From: Alphaproteobacteria bacterium
Lineage (GTDB): Bacteria; Myxococcota_A; UBA796; GCA-2862545
DNA: 64,000 nucleotides
NCBI GenBank assembly: GCA_020632915.1
Contig: JACKEP010000008.1
Location: 1-64,000 of the forward strand
Direction: 5' to 3'
The position numbers were made by a program, and so were the translations under genes. Numbering within the stretch: position 1 is the first letter of the stretch; every line of letters starts with the position of its first letter. Below the pieces are notes generated by a model. That model was not told the origin of the DNA and searched no databases. It saw nothing but the letters and a program-made list of their open reading frames with translations. Shown here one piece after another: positions 8,585-15,364 of this stretch.

Positions 8585-9148
8585 ATGGACATCGAGCTCG
8601 AGCTCAAGCTGGAGGACCGGCAGACCGACCGCGTCGTCGTGTCCTTCTTCCTGTCGCCCACGGACGGGCCCGCGTCGATCGACGGCGCGGCGCTGCAGCT
8701 CGTCGACGTCGGCGGGGAGGAGCTCTGCCCGCAGGTGCTGCTGCCGGTCACCGGTCGCGTGACGGGACCGATGGCGCTGTCGGTCGAGGTGCGCGGCAGC
8801 GGCCCGCTCCCCGACGGGGCCCGCGTGGTGGCGATCGCCTGGTGTGGGCCGGCCCAGGCGCAGGTCAGCATCCCGGCACAGCCCGCGCGTCGCCTGCGCG
8901 ACCACCTCCGCGGCGCCGTGCTCGGGCTTCCGGCCGACGACGACGTGCTCCTCGAGCCCCTGACGGGTGAGGGCCGGCTGCGCCTGGAGCGTCGCTTCCC
9001 GTGGATCGCCGAGCCGCTGCGCCACGTGGAGGGGCTGGCCGTCCTCGAAGCCGTGGACGACACGCCCACCGCCGAGGAGCTCAAGGCCGACCTCGGCATC
9101 GACGACGACTGCGCCGCCTGGCTGCACGAGCTCCTCGGCGAGGAGTAG
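8585..9148 (+). CDS. hypothetical protein, beta-rich N-terminal domain
   Basis: A 187-residue protein without a recognised family. The first 105 residues alternate hydrophobic and charged positions (MDIELELKLEDR, VVVSFFLSP, ALSVEVRG), suggesting a beta-sandwich. The rest is helical and acidic, ending in CAAWLHELLGEE. No signal peptide or membrane segment is visible, so it is probably cytosolic. It is divergent from the peptidase MA gene and convergent with the DUF2231 gene. A purine-rich GGGGGACGG precedes the ATG. Confidence 0.65.
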   Translation: MDIELELKLEDRQTDRVVVSFFLSPTDGPASIDGAALQLVDVGGEELCPQVLLPVTGRVTGPMALSVEVRGSGPLPDGARVVAIAWCGPAQAQVSIPAQPARRLRDHLRGAVLGLPADDDVLLEPLTGEGRLRLERRFPWIAEPLRHVEGLAVLEAVDDTPTAEELKADLGIDDDCAAWLHELLGEE

Positions 9149-9184
9149 CGACACGCCACGCGCGCGGGCGCGCCGGACGTCGCC

Positions 9185-9769
9185 CTACTTCTTGGGCTTG
9201 GACTTGCCCGCGGGCGGCTTGGCCGGGGGCTTCGGCCCGCCCTTGGTGGGGTCCTTCGCGGTGGACTTCGACTTGCCACCGTCGGACTTGCCGGACTTGC
9301 CGGACTTGCCCGCCTTGCTGGCGTGGGCGGCCGCGGCGCCGTGCGTGTAGACCAGCTCGCCCCCGGCGATGCCCGTGTAGACGCCGAGGCCGGCGTCGGC
9401 GACCATGCCCAGCGTGGTGATGCCGGCGAGGAGCTGACCGCGTCGGTCGATCGACGCACCGGCCACGAGGCCCAGGAGCAGCAGCACGCCCGACGTGATG
9501 GTGAACGCCTTCGCGCGGTCTTCGTGGGTGCTGATCGCAGCGTGGGGCACGGCGTTGCCGACCGCGTGCTCGGCCTGCTCGCCGATCTGCATCGACGCGA
9601 ACGCCGACACGAACAGCACGCCCTGGAGGGCCACCACCATCCACCACGCCCGCTTGGGCAGCAGCGCCTCGCGCCAGCCCAGCAGCACCATCGCGGCGAG
9701 CAGGGGCAGGATCAGCGCGAGACCGAGCGGCAGGTGGACGATCGCGGGATGCAGCGGCAGGTCGGACAT
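9185..9769 (-). CDS. DUF2231-type membrane protein with Lys/Gly-rich tail
   Basis: A 194-residue inner-membrane protein. Near its N-terminus it has LHPAIVHLPLG, the HPxxVHxP signature of DUF2231. Four hydrophobic segments follow in the first 135 residues. A His-containing loop (EQAEHAVGNAVPH) separates helices 2 and 3. The C-terminal 45 residues are a low-complexity Lys/Ser/Gly/Pro tail with repeats of GKSG and PPAKPP, probably cytosolic and nucleic-acid- or membrane-contacting by charge alone. The conserved His residues suggest haem or metal contact in related proteins, but this is not shown. GGAG precedes the selected ATG. Confidence 0.8.
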   Translation of the reverse strand: MSDLPLHPAIVHLPLGLALILPLLAAMVLLGWREALLPKRAWWMVVALQGVLFVSAFASMQIGEQAEHAVGNAVPHAAISTHEDRAKAFTITSGVLLLLGLVAGASIDRRGQLLAGITTLGMVADAGLGVYTGIAGGELVYTHGAAAAHASKAGKSGKSGKSDGGKSKSTAKDPTKGGPKPPAKPPAGKSKPKK

Positions 9770-9836
9770 GGACGCTCCTGGGGTGCCGCCGCATAGCACG
9801 ACCGCGACAGGCACGGGCGCACCGTGCAGGCCTGCG

Positions 9837-10172
9837 TCAGGTGGCGTCGCCCGTGTCGTCCTCGGGGTCGGGCAGCGGCCGGCTCGGCGGCACGAGCGCG
9901 TCGGACGGATCGGTGACGACGGTGTCGTCGGTGGGCGCCCAGGGATTCTCGGCGTGCTTGTGGAGCTGGCCTGGCGTGCCGGGCACCACCTGGCCGGGGC
10001 TGCCCGGGAGCTTCTGACCGGCCGCGCCGGGCAGGATCGCGGCGTCGCGCGGCACGCCTTCGTCGCGGGGGACGCCCTGTCCGGGGAGGGTGCCCTGTCC
10101 GGGGAGCTTGCCCTGGTCGCGGGGGACGCCCTTGCTCTTGGGGATCTGACCGGGTGCGCCGGGTTCCTTCAT
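9837..10172 (-). CDS. Pro/Gly-repeat protein
   Basis: A 111-residue low-complexity protein. After MKEPGAPGQIP it is built from short degenerate repeats of the LPGQG and VPRDxG type (KLPGQGTLPGQG, GVPRDEGVPRD, LPGSPGQVVPGTPGQL), then an acidic Pro-rich tail. No hydrophobic segment or known domain is present; it should be largely disordered. GGAG precedes the ATG. It follows udk on the same strand almost without a gap, at the end of the parA-parB-bactofilin-udk run, so it may be co-transcribed with chromosome-segregation genes. The function is unknown. The related pentapeptide units suggest expansion by slippage. Confidence 0.6.
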   Translation of the reverse strand: MKEPGAPGQIPKSKGVPRDQGKLPGQGTLPGQGVPRDEGVPRDAAILPGAAGQKLPGSPGQVVPGTPGQLHKHAENPWAPTDDTVVTDPSDALVPPSRPLPDPEDDTGDAT

Positions 10173-10174
10173 GA

Positions 10175-10831
10175 TCACTCCAGGGGGTGGGGCGATCCAC
10201 GTACCTCGTGCGGCGCCTGGGGGCTGAGCCCGTCCGGCAGCCGCGCGATCACGGCGGCGACCGCGTGGGCGAGCGCCTGCGTGCCGTCGACGACGAGATC
10301 GGCGTGCGCCCGCGTGGGCTCGACGTGGCGCTGGTGCATCGGCTCGACGTGGCGCGCGAAGCGGTCGCGGACCCAGGCCTCCTGCCGCCCGCGCTCGTGC
10401 ACGTCGCGGTGCACGCGCCGTTCGCGACGGACGTCGGTGGGGGCGTCGACGAACACGGCGAGGTCGAGGCGCTCCCGGATCCGCGGGTCGGTGAGCAGCA
10501 GGATGCCCTCCAGCAACACCAGCGGCCCGGGGTGGACCGTGTGGACGCCGACGCGGTCGTGCACGTCGAAGGCGTAGGTGGGCACCTGCACGGGCCGGCC
10601 GGCGAGCAGCGCGTCGAGGTGGTCGACGAGCAGGTCGGTCTCCAGCGAGCTCGGGGCGTCGAAGTTGTAGTCGCCGGGGCGGTGACGGAACGCCTCGGGC
10701 AGCGGCAGGTAGTAGTCGTCGTGGGCGATGTGCACGCAGGTCCGGGGGCCGAACGCGGCGAGCAGGGCCTGGGACAGCCACGTCTTCCCGGAGGCGCTTC
10801 CGCCGGATATACCAAGGACGAACGGCATCAT
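10175..10831 (-). CDS. udk: uridine kinase
   Basis: A 218-residue P-loop kinase of the uridine kinase/phosphoribulokinase family. The phosphate-binding loop GGSASGKT lies at residues 10-17. HDDYYLPLP (near 44) is the typical nucleoside-binding segment, DYNFDAPSS gives the conserved NFDxP pattern, and PLVLLEGILLL the Walker-B-like strand. DLAVFVDAPTDVR and the RRxxRD-type Arg cluster form the lid. It phosphorylates uridine or cytidine to the monophosphate in pyrimidine salvage. The preferred start is the ATG ATG pair just after the bactofilin stop; a GTG at 10858 inside the bactofilin gene is an alternative. Spacing implies the same transcript as parAB. Confidence 0.85.
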   Translation of the reverse strand: MMPFVLGISGGSASGKTWLSQALLAAFGPRTCVHIAHDDYYLPLPEAFRHRPGDYNFDAPSSLETDLLVDHLDALLAGRPVQVPTYAFDVHDRVGVHTVHPGPLVLLEGILLLTDPRIRERLDLAVFVDAPTDVRRERRVHRDVHERGRQEAWVRDRFARHVEPMHQRHVEPTRAHADLVVDGTQALAHAVAAVIARLPDGLSPQAPHEVRGSPHPLE

Positions 10832-10838
10832 CGGCGAC

Positions 10839-11177
10839 TCAGTCGTCCGCGTCGGCACGCTGGACCACCACCTCGGCGTGCACGCGCGCGCCGGGCCGGA
10901 GGTCGAGCCACGGGGTGGTCAGGCGGCCGTCGATGCGCGCCGTGGGGAGCACGGTGCACCGCTCGCGGGCCTTGAGCGTGCCGTCCATGCGGCCGGCGAC
11001 GAGCGCCTGGGCGACGTCGATCTCGCCCTTCACGGTGCCGGTGGGCCCGATCTCCAGCAGGTCGTCCGATCGGATCGTGCCGACGAAGGTGCCGTCGATG
11101 CGCACGCGACCGTGGAAGACCAGGTCGCCCGTGTAGCGGGCGCCCGGTCCGAGCAGGCCCGCCAGGGTGTCGGTCAC
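10839..11177 (-). CDS. bacM: bactofilin
   Basis: A 112-residue bactofilin (DUF583). The central right-handed beta-helix shows the repeating pattern GRVRIDGTFVGTI, LLEIGPTGTVKGEI, ALVAGRMDGTLKA and CTVLPTARIDGRLTTP, flanked by short polar ends. Bactofilins polymerise without nucleotide into membrane-associated filaments that shape cells or scaffold other proteins. In Myxococcus xanthus bacM sits directly downstream of parB, the same order as here, which supports the symbol. The GTG start overlaps the parB stop (GTGA), so translation is probably coupled. Confidence 0.9.
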   Translation of the reverse strand: MTDTLAGLLGPGARYTGDLVFHGRVRIDGTFVGTIRSDDLLEIGPTGTVKGEIDVAQALVAGRMDGTLKARERCTVLPTARIDGRLTTPWLDLRPGARVHAEVVVQRADADD

Positions 11178-12055
11178 CCGACCGACCGGATGTGGGAGAT
11201 GAGCCGCTCCAGCTCCTCGGCGTCGCCGTAGCTCACCACGATCGTGCCGCCGCCGTTGCGCCGCGGCTTGATGGCCACCTGCGTGTGCAGGGCCTCGCAG
11301 AGCACCTTGGTGGCGTAGTCGAAGGTCTGCTCGCGCCGCTCGCGCTCGACGTTGCGCATCGGCTTGGGCGTGGAGATGAGCTGGTTGACCAGCCGCTCCG
11401 TGGCCCGGACGTTGAGCGACTTGGCGATCACCTGGGCCAGCACGCGCCGCAGGTCGTCGGGGGCGTCGGCCAGCGGGATGAGCGTGCGGGCGTGGCCGGC
11501 GGAGATGCGGCCGTCGCGCAGGGCGTCGAGCGCGAACGCCGGCAGCTTGAGGAGGCGCATCGCGTTGGCGACGGTGGAGCGGTCCTTGCCCACGCGCGTG
11601 GCGATCTCGTCCTGCTTGAGGCCGAACTCCTTGGACAGGCGCTCGTAGCCCCGGGCGGACTCCACGGGGTCGAGGTCGGACCGCTGGAGGTTCTCGACCA
11701 GGGCGAGCTCGAGCTGCTCGCGGGGTGTGAGCGCGTCACGCACGACGACGGGCACATCGGAGAGCCCGGCCAGCGCTGCCGCCCGCAAGCGGCGCTCTCC
11801 CGCGATGAGGATGTAGCGGCCCTCCGACCGCCGGACGACCAGCGGGCTGAGGATGCCGTGGACACGGATGGAGTCGGACAGGGCCTCGAGCTCGGCCGGG
11901 TCGAAGACGTGGCGCGGCTGCTCGGGGTTGGGGACGATCTCGTCGAGCGGGACGTGACGCAGCCCGGCCTGGGGGGCCGGCGCGTCGGTGCCTGCGAGGG
12001 CGCTGTCGGGGATGAGCGAGGCGAGGCCTCGTCCGAGGCGGGCAGGGCGGCTCAT
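11174..12055 (-). CDS. parB: chromosome-partitioning protein ParB
   Basis: A 293-residue ParB/Spo0J. The N-terminal CTP-binding domain has the GERRLRA motif at 86-92, preceded by PNPEQPR and IRVHGILSPLVV. ENLQRSDLDPVESA follows, then the helix-turn-helix LKQDEIATRVGKDRSTV around 145-165, which reads parS. The C-terminal dimer domain contains KPRRNGGGTIVVSYGDAEELERL. The protein loads onto parS as a CTP-dependent clamp and spreads. Two parS palindromes lie about 1 kb away, just upstream of parA. The start overlaps the parA stop (ATGA). Confidence 0.96.
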   Translation of the reverse strand: MSRPARLGRGLASLIPDSALAGTDAPAPQAGLRHVPLDEIVPNPEQPRHVFDPAELEALSDSIRVHGILSPLVVRRSEGRYILIAGERRLRAAALAGLSDVPVVVRDALTPREQLELALVENLQRSDLDPVESARGYERLSKEFGLKQDEIATRVGKDRSTVANAMRLLKLPAFALDALRDGRISAGHARTLIPLADAPDDLRRVLAQVIAKSLNVRATERLVNQLISTPKPMRNVERERREQTFDYATKVLCEALHTQVAIKPRRNGGGTIVVSYGDAEELERLISHIRSVG

Positions 12056-12849
12056 GGCTGGGCCTCCTGGAAGGGGGTGGGCTGGATGCCGTGGCGGCGG
12101 AGGAGCTCCTCGGCCAGCGACAGGTAGGCGCGGGAGCCGGCGGAGCGGGGGTCGTACTCGACGATGGACTTGCCGTAGCTGGGGGCTTCGCCCAGGCGGA
12201 CGTTGCGGGGGATCACGGTCTCGAAGACCTCCCCGGCGAACACCTCACGGGCCTGGCGCTCCACCTCGCGACAGAGGTTGTTGCGGGCGTCGGACATGGT
12301 GATCACGATGCCCTCGCGCTGCAGGTCGGGGTTGAGGCCCTTCTGGACCGCCACGATGGTGCGCAGCAGCTCCCCGAGGCCCTCCATCGCGTAGTACTCG
12401 GCCTGGAGCGGGACGAGCACGGCGTCGGCGGCGGCGAGGGCGTTGACCGTGAGCAGGCCGAGGCTGGGCGGGCAGTCGATCACCACCCAGTCGTAGTCCT
12501 CCCGCACCCGGTTGAGCGCCTTGCGCAGGCGGTGTTCGCGCTTGGGCGCCGCCACCAGCTCGACCTCGGCACCCACGAGGTCGCGGGAGGCCGGCACCAC
12601 CTCCAGGCCGTCGAGGGCGGTGGGCATGCGCACCGACTCGAGGTCGCGGTACTCCATCAGGACGTCGTAGACGCCCATGGTGACGTCGTCGCGCTCGTGG
12701 CCGAGACCGGACGACGCGTTGCCCTGCGGATCGAGGTCGACCACGAGCACACGCTGACCGTAGCGGGCGAGCGCAGCGGCGAGGTTGATCGACGTGGTCG
12801 TCTTGCCGACGCCACCCTTCTGGTTGGAGATCGCGAGGACTCGGGACAT
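12052..12849 (-). CDS. parA: chromosome-partitioning ATPase ParA
   Basis: A 265-residue ParA/Soj-type ATPase. The deviant Walker A motif KGGVGKTT is at 11-18, VVDLDPQGNAS at about 36-46 is the switch I region, and VVIDCPPSLGLLTVNAL is Walker B/switch II. The C-terminal IPRNVRLGEAPSYGKSIVEYDP is diagnostic of chromosomal ParA rather than MinD. ATP-bound dimers coat the nucleoid and move ParB-parS complexes. parA is first in the parA-parB-bacM-udk run, with four-base overlaps at parA/parB and parB/bacM. Confidence 0.96.
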   Translation of the reverse strand: MSRVLAISNQKGGVGKTTTSINLAAALARYGQRVLVVDLDPQGNASSGLGHERDDVTMGVYDVLMEYRDLESVRMPTALDGLEVVPASRDLVGAEVELVAAPKREHRLRKALNRVREDYDWVVIDCPPSLGLLTVNALAAADAVLVPLQAEYYAMEGLGELLRTIVAVQKGLNPDLQREGIVITMSDARNNLCREVERQAREVFAGEVFETVIPRNVRLGEAPSYGKSIVEYDPRSAGSRAYLSLAEELLRRHGIQPTPFQEAQP

Positions 12850-13012
12850 GACCGGAGGGCGGGGGGTGGGGAGGAGCGTGAGGCGGGCGGGAGGGGTCGC
12901 GCGAACGCGGAGGGATCCTCCGTGTACACCTCGCGCGCGATCCGGTCGAGGTGCGGGGCGATCGCGACGCGCGAGGGTGCGCGCTCGGCGGGCCGAATCG
13001 CGTCGTGAGAAA

Positions 13013-13026
13013 GTTCCACGTGGAAC
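13013..13026. promoter_or_regulatory. parS site 1
   Basis: Perfect 14-bp palindrome GTTCCACGTGGAAC, matching the core of bacterial parS (GTTxCACGTGxAAC). It lies 164 bp upstream of the parA start and is the predicted loading site for the ParB encoded next door. Confidence 0.93.
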
Positions 13027-13083
13027 ATCCGACGGCTCCCCTGCCGTGGCGCATCGCCCGCTCCCGGTCCGGCCTCGGGGCCC

Positions 13084-13103
13084 GATGTTCCACGTGGAAC
13101 ATC
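13084..13103. promoter_or_regulatory. parS site 2
   Basis: Same core GTTCCACGTGGAAC (13087-13100), extended here to a perfect 20-bp palindrome by GAT/ATC on each side. It is 74 bp from site 1, centre to centre, which is close to seven helical turns, so both sites may face the same side of the DNA. Confidence 0.93.
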
Positions 13104-13138
13104 GCCCTCGCCCGGGACGCGCCCACGTGGATGGGACC

Positions 13139-13168
13139 TTGATCCAAGGGGGTCGCAGCGGGTACGAT
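13139..13168 (+). promoter_or_regulatory. candidate sigma70-type promoter for the radical SAM gene
   Basis: TTGATC and TACGAT are separated by 18 bases, 65 bases before the start codon. The elements are wrapped by an inverted repeat CTTGATC/GATCAAG (13138-13144 and 13166-13172), so a dimeric regulator could sit over the promoter. Inferred from pattern only. Confidence 0.45.
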
Positions 13169-13232
13169 CAAGGGCCGTCCTCTGCGCGCGACGCGCCAGT
13201 GCGACCCGCTCGTCCGATCCCCCAGGAGCCCC

Positions 13233-14771
13233 ATGACCCACTTCACGCCCCTCCCGCTCGATGAGAGCTGGCTCGAGATGCGGCGCGATCTCCACCGGCG
13301 GTACGAGGAGCTGGTGGGTCTGAACGACAGCTCCCGGCTGGGCTACCTCCACGGCGCGCCGCAGGAGTGGGACGAGTCCCAGATCGTCGACAAGTGGCAG
13401 GAGGCCGCCAACGCTGCCGACCGCCGCAAGGACGCGATCAACCACGTCTACATCCACGTCCCGTTCTGCAAGTCCATCTGCAACTTCTGCAACTACGAGC
13501 GCCTGCGCCCGTCGTCGCCTGCGCTCATCGAGCAGTTCGCCGACCGCATCTTCCGCTCGCTCCACGCCATCGGTCCGGTGGTCAAGCCGCTGCGCTGGCA
13601 CACGCTCTACATGGGCGGCGGCACGGCGTCTGTCTTGCCCGCGCCGCTGCTGGAGAAGGTGCTCACGGCCGTCGACGACACGCTGCGCTGGCACCCCAAC
13701 AGCACGCGGTTCTTCGAGTTCGACCCCGCCGTGTTCAACCAGGCCAAGCTCGACGTGCTCATCAAGCACGGCTTCGAGCACTTCTCGTTCGGCGTGCAGA
13801 CGCTGTCGGCCGAGGTCAACCAGGCCCACAACCGCGGGCCCCAGAGCTTCGACCTCGTGCAGCGTCGCTTCGACGAGCTGCGCGGCTCGGGCGTCTACAA
13901 CATCTCGTGCGACTTCCTGCTGGGCCTCAAGGGCACCACGCCGGAGGGCATCGTCAGCGAGATCGAGCGCGTGCTGGCGCTCGCCCCGCGCTGGATCGAC
14001 CTGTACTACCTCACGCCCACGTCCGACTACATCGAGACCCACTTCGGCGGCAGCTACGAGGCCTTCTGGGCCCACATCAAGCCGTTCCACGAGCGCGTGC
14101 CCGAGCTGCTGCGCGAGGTCTCCCACAAGCACGGCTTCCGCGTCCGGCGTGGCCACGGCCACAACATCATCCTCTACCGGCAGATGGGGCCGCACGAGCG
14201 CAACAAGCACAAGAAGGGCGGCATCTTCAGCTACACCCAGCTCGTCGACCAGCAGCGGCGCCCGCTCCACCTGCTCGGCCTGGGCACGTCCGCCCGGTCG
14301 CTGATCTTCGGCCAGGCGGCGATCGAGTGCCGTCCGCCCGAGGAGCGGGGCGACAGCGCCGACGGCGACCACTACTACTTCGGCCACGAGTACGGCATGG
14401 AGGGCGAGGTCCGGCTGTTCCTCTCCCACATCCTGCGCGACAACGACGTGGTCGACCGCGAGATGTTCACGCGCATCTTCGGCATGGACATCACCGAGGC
14501 GATCCCCACGGCGCTGTCGGTGTGGATGAGCCAGGGCCTCGTCGAGTTCACCGACGCCGAGATGCGGCTCAAGCGCGAGGAGCGCCGCCAGCGCGTGCGC
14601 ACGCTGCTGTGGGCGGTGCCCGACCACCGCCTGGAGTACGAGGTCGTCCGCTACGAGAAGAACATCGAGGCGCAGGCCCGCAAGGCCGAGCACGACGCGC
14701 GCACGGGCGGCCGGTCCGACGGCGACGGGCGCAACGCCAGCGGCAAGGCCCACCACGCCTCGGCGAAGTAG
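13233..14771 (+). CDS. radical SAM protein, HemW/coproporphyrinogen-oxidase-like
   Basis: A 512-residue radical SAM protein. The [4Fe-4S]/SAM motif is C79-KSI-C83-NF-C86 (CxxxCxxC), followed by LYMGGGTASVLP, the glycine-rich SAM-binding stretch of the HemN/HemW group. Further family features are EFDPAVFNQAKLDVL, FSFGVQTLS and DFLLGLKGTTPEG. The N-terminal 65 residues and the charged C-terminal 60 residues extend beyond HemW's usual 380. HemW homologs bind and traffic haem, while true HemN oxidises coproporphyrinogen III anaerobically; residues distinguishing them could not be settled by eye. No haem genes are adjacent. GGAG lies upstream of the ATG. Confidence 0.8.
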   Translation: MTHFTPLPLDESWLEMRRDLHRRYEELVGLNDSSRLGYLHGAPQEWDESQIVDKWQEAANAADRRKDAINHVYIHVPFCKSICNFCNYERLRPSSPALIEQFADRIFRSLHAIGPVVKPLRWHTLYMGGGTASVLPAPLLEKVLTAVDDTLRWHPNSTRFFEFDPAVFNQAKLDVLIKHGFEHFSFGVQTLSAEVNQAHNRGPQSFDLVQRRFDELRGSGVYNISCDFLLGLKGTTPEGIVSEIERVLALAPRWIDLYYLTPTSDYIETHFGGSYEAFWAHIKPFHERVPELLREVSHKHGFRVRRGHGHNIILYRQMGPHERNKHKKGGIFSYTQLVDQQRRPLHLLGLGTSARSLIFGQAAIECRPPEERGDSADGDHYYFGHEYGMEGEVRLFLSHILRDNDVVDREMFTRIFGMDITEAIPTALSVWMSQGLVEFTDAEMRLKREERRQRVRTLLWAVPDHRLEYEVVRYEKNIEAQARKAEHDARTGGRSDGDGRNASGKAHHASAK

Positions 14772-14782
14772 CGCGGCCCGGC

Positions 14783-15364
14783 ATGACCGATCGGAGCAGG
14801 CTCCTCCAGGTCCACGAGGACCTGCTGGAGCGGTGGCGTGAGCGCATGAACCTGGTCGGACCCGGCCCGGTCCAGGTGCACTACGACGACGCGAGGCACG
14901 CCCTCGAGGGTCTGGCGCCGACGGGGCACTGGGCCGATCTCGGCAGCGGTGCGGGCTTCCCTGGCATCGTGTTCGCGGCGATGTTCCCCGACGTCACCAT
15001 CGATCTGGTCGACAGCCGGCAGAAGCGCTGTGTGTTCCTGGAGGAGGTCGTGGCCCAGGCGCAAGCGCCCGGCATCCAGGTGCGGTGCGCGCGCATCGAG
15101 ACGCTGCCGGACGAGGCCTACGACGGCATCGTGGCCCGCGCCCTCGCGCCACCGGAGGAGGTGCTGGCGATGGGCACCCGGTTGCTGCGTCCCGGCGGTC
15201 GGCTCGTGCTGTTCCTCCAGGGCCACCTGGATCCGCCGCGCGCCCCCGACTACCGGCTCGACCGCGTCACGCCCTACACGGTCGACGGCAAGGCGCGCCA
15301 GTCGGCGTTCCTCACCTGGCGGCCACCGACCGCTCAGGTCGGACCCGAGCGCGCTGTGCCGTGA
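14783..15364 (+). CDS. rsmG: 16S rRNA (guanine527-N7)-methyltransferase RsmG
   Basis: A 193-residue RsmG (GidB). The SAM-binding loop HWADLGSGAGFPGI is near residue 50, and VDSRQKRCVFLEEV the next strand-helix. IVARALAPPEEVLAMGTRLLRPGGRL matches the conserved core. It methylates G527 of 16S rRNA; loss confers low-level streptomycin resistance in other bacteria. It is a little shorter than E. coli RsmG. It begins 11 bases after the radical SAM stop without a strong ribosome site, so coupled translation is likely. Its last 53 bases overlap the 3' end of mnmG on the other strand. Confidence 0.92.
   Translation: MTDRSRLLQVHEDLLERWRERMNLVGPGPVQVHYDDARHALEGLAPTGHWADLGSGAGFPGIVFAAMFPDVTIDLVDSRQKRCVFLEEVVAQAQAPGIQVRCARIETLPDEAYDGIVARALAPPEEVLAMGTRLLRPGGRLVLFLQGHLDPPRAPDYRLDRVTPYTVDGKARQSAFLTWRPPTAQVGPERAVP

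Larger units (their letters stand above)
12850..13232. other. parA upstream region with parS sites and divergent promoter
   Basis: This 383-bp spacer separates parA (leftward) from the radical SAM gene (rightward). It holds two parS palindromes 74 bp apart, centre to centre, and a promoter-like sequence for the rightward gene. No DnaA boxes of the TTATCCACA type were seen, so it is not claimed as oriC. Confidence 0.7.

Noticed and set aside
13126..13136. CCACGTGG near parS site 2 as a third parS
   Set aside because: Only the inner eight bases match; the GTT/AAC flanks required by parS are missing.
12850..13232. chromosomal replication origin
   Set aside because: parS sites and mnmG/rsmG suggest proximity, but no DnaA boxes or AT-rich unwinding region were found.
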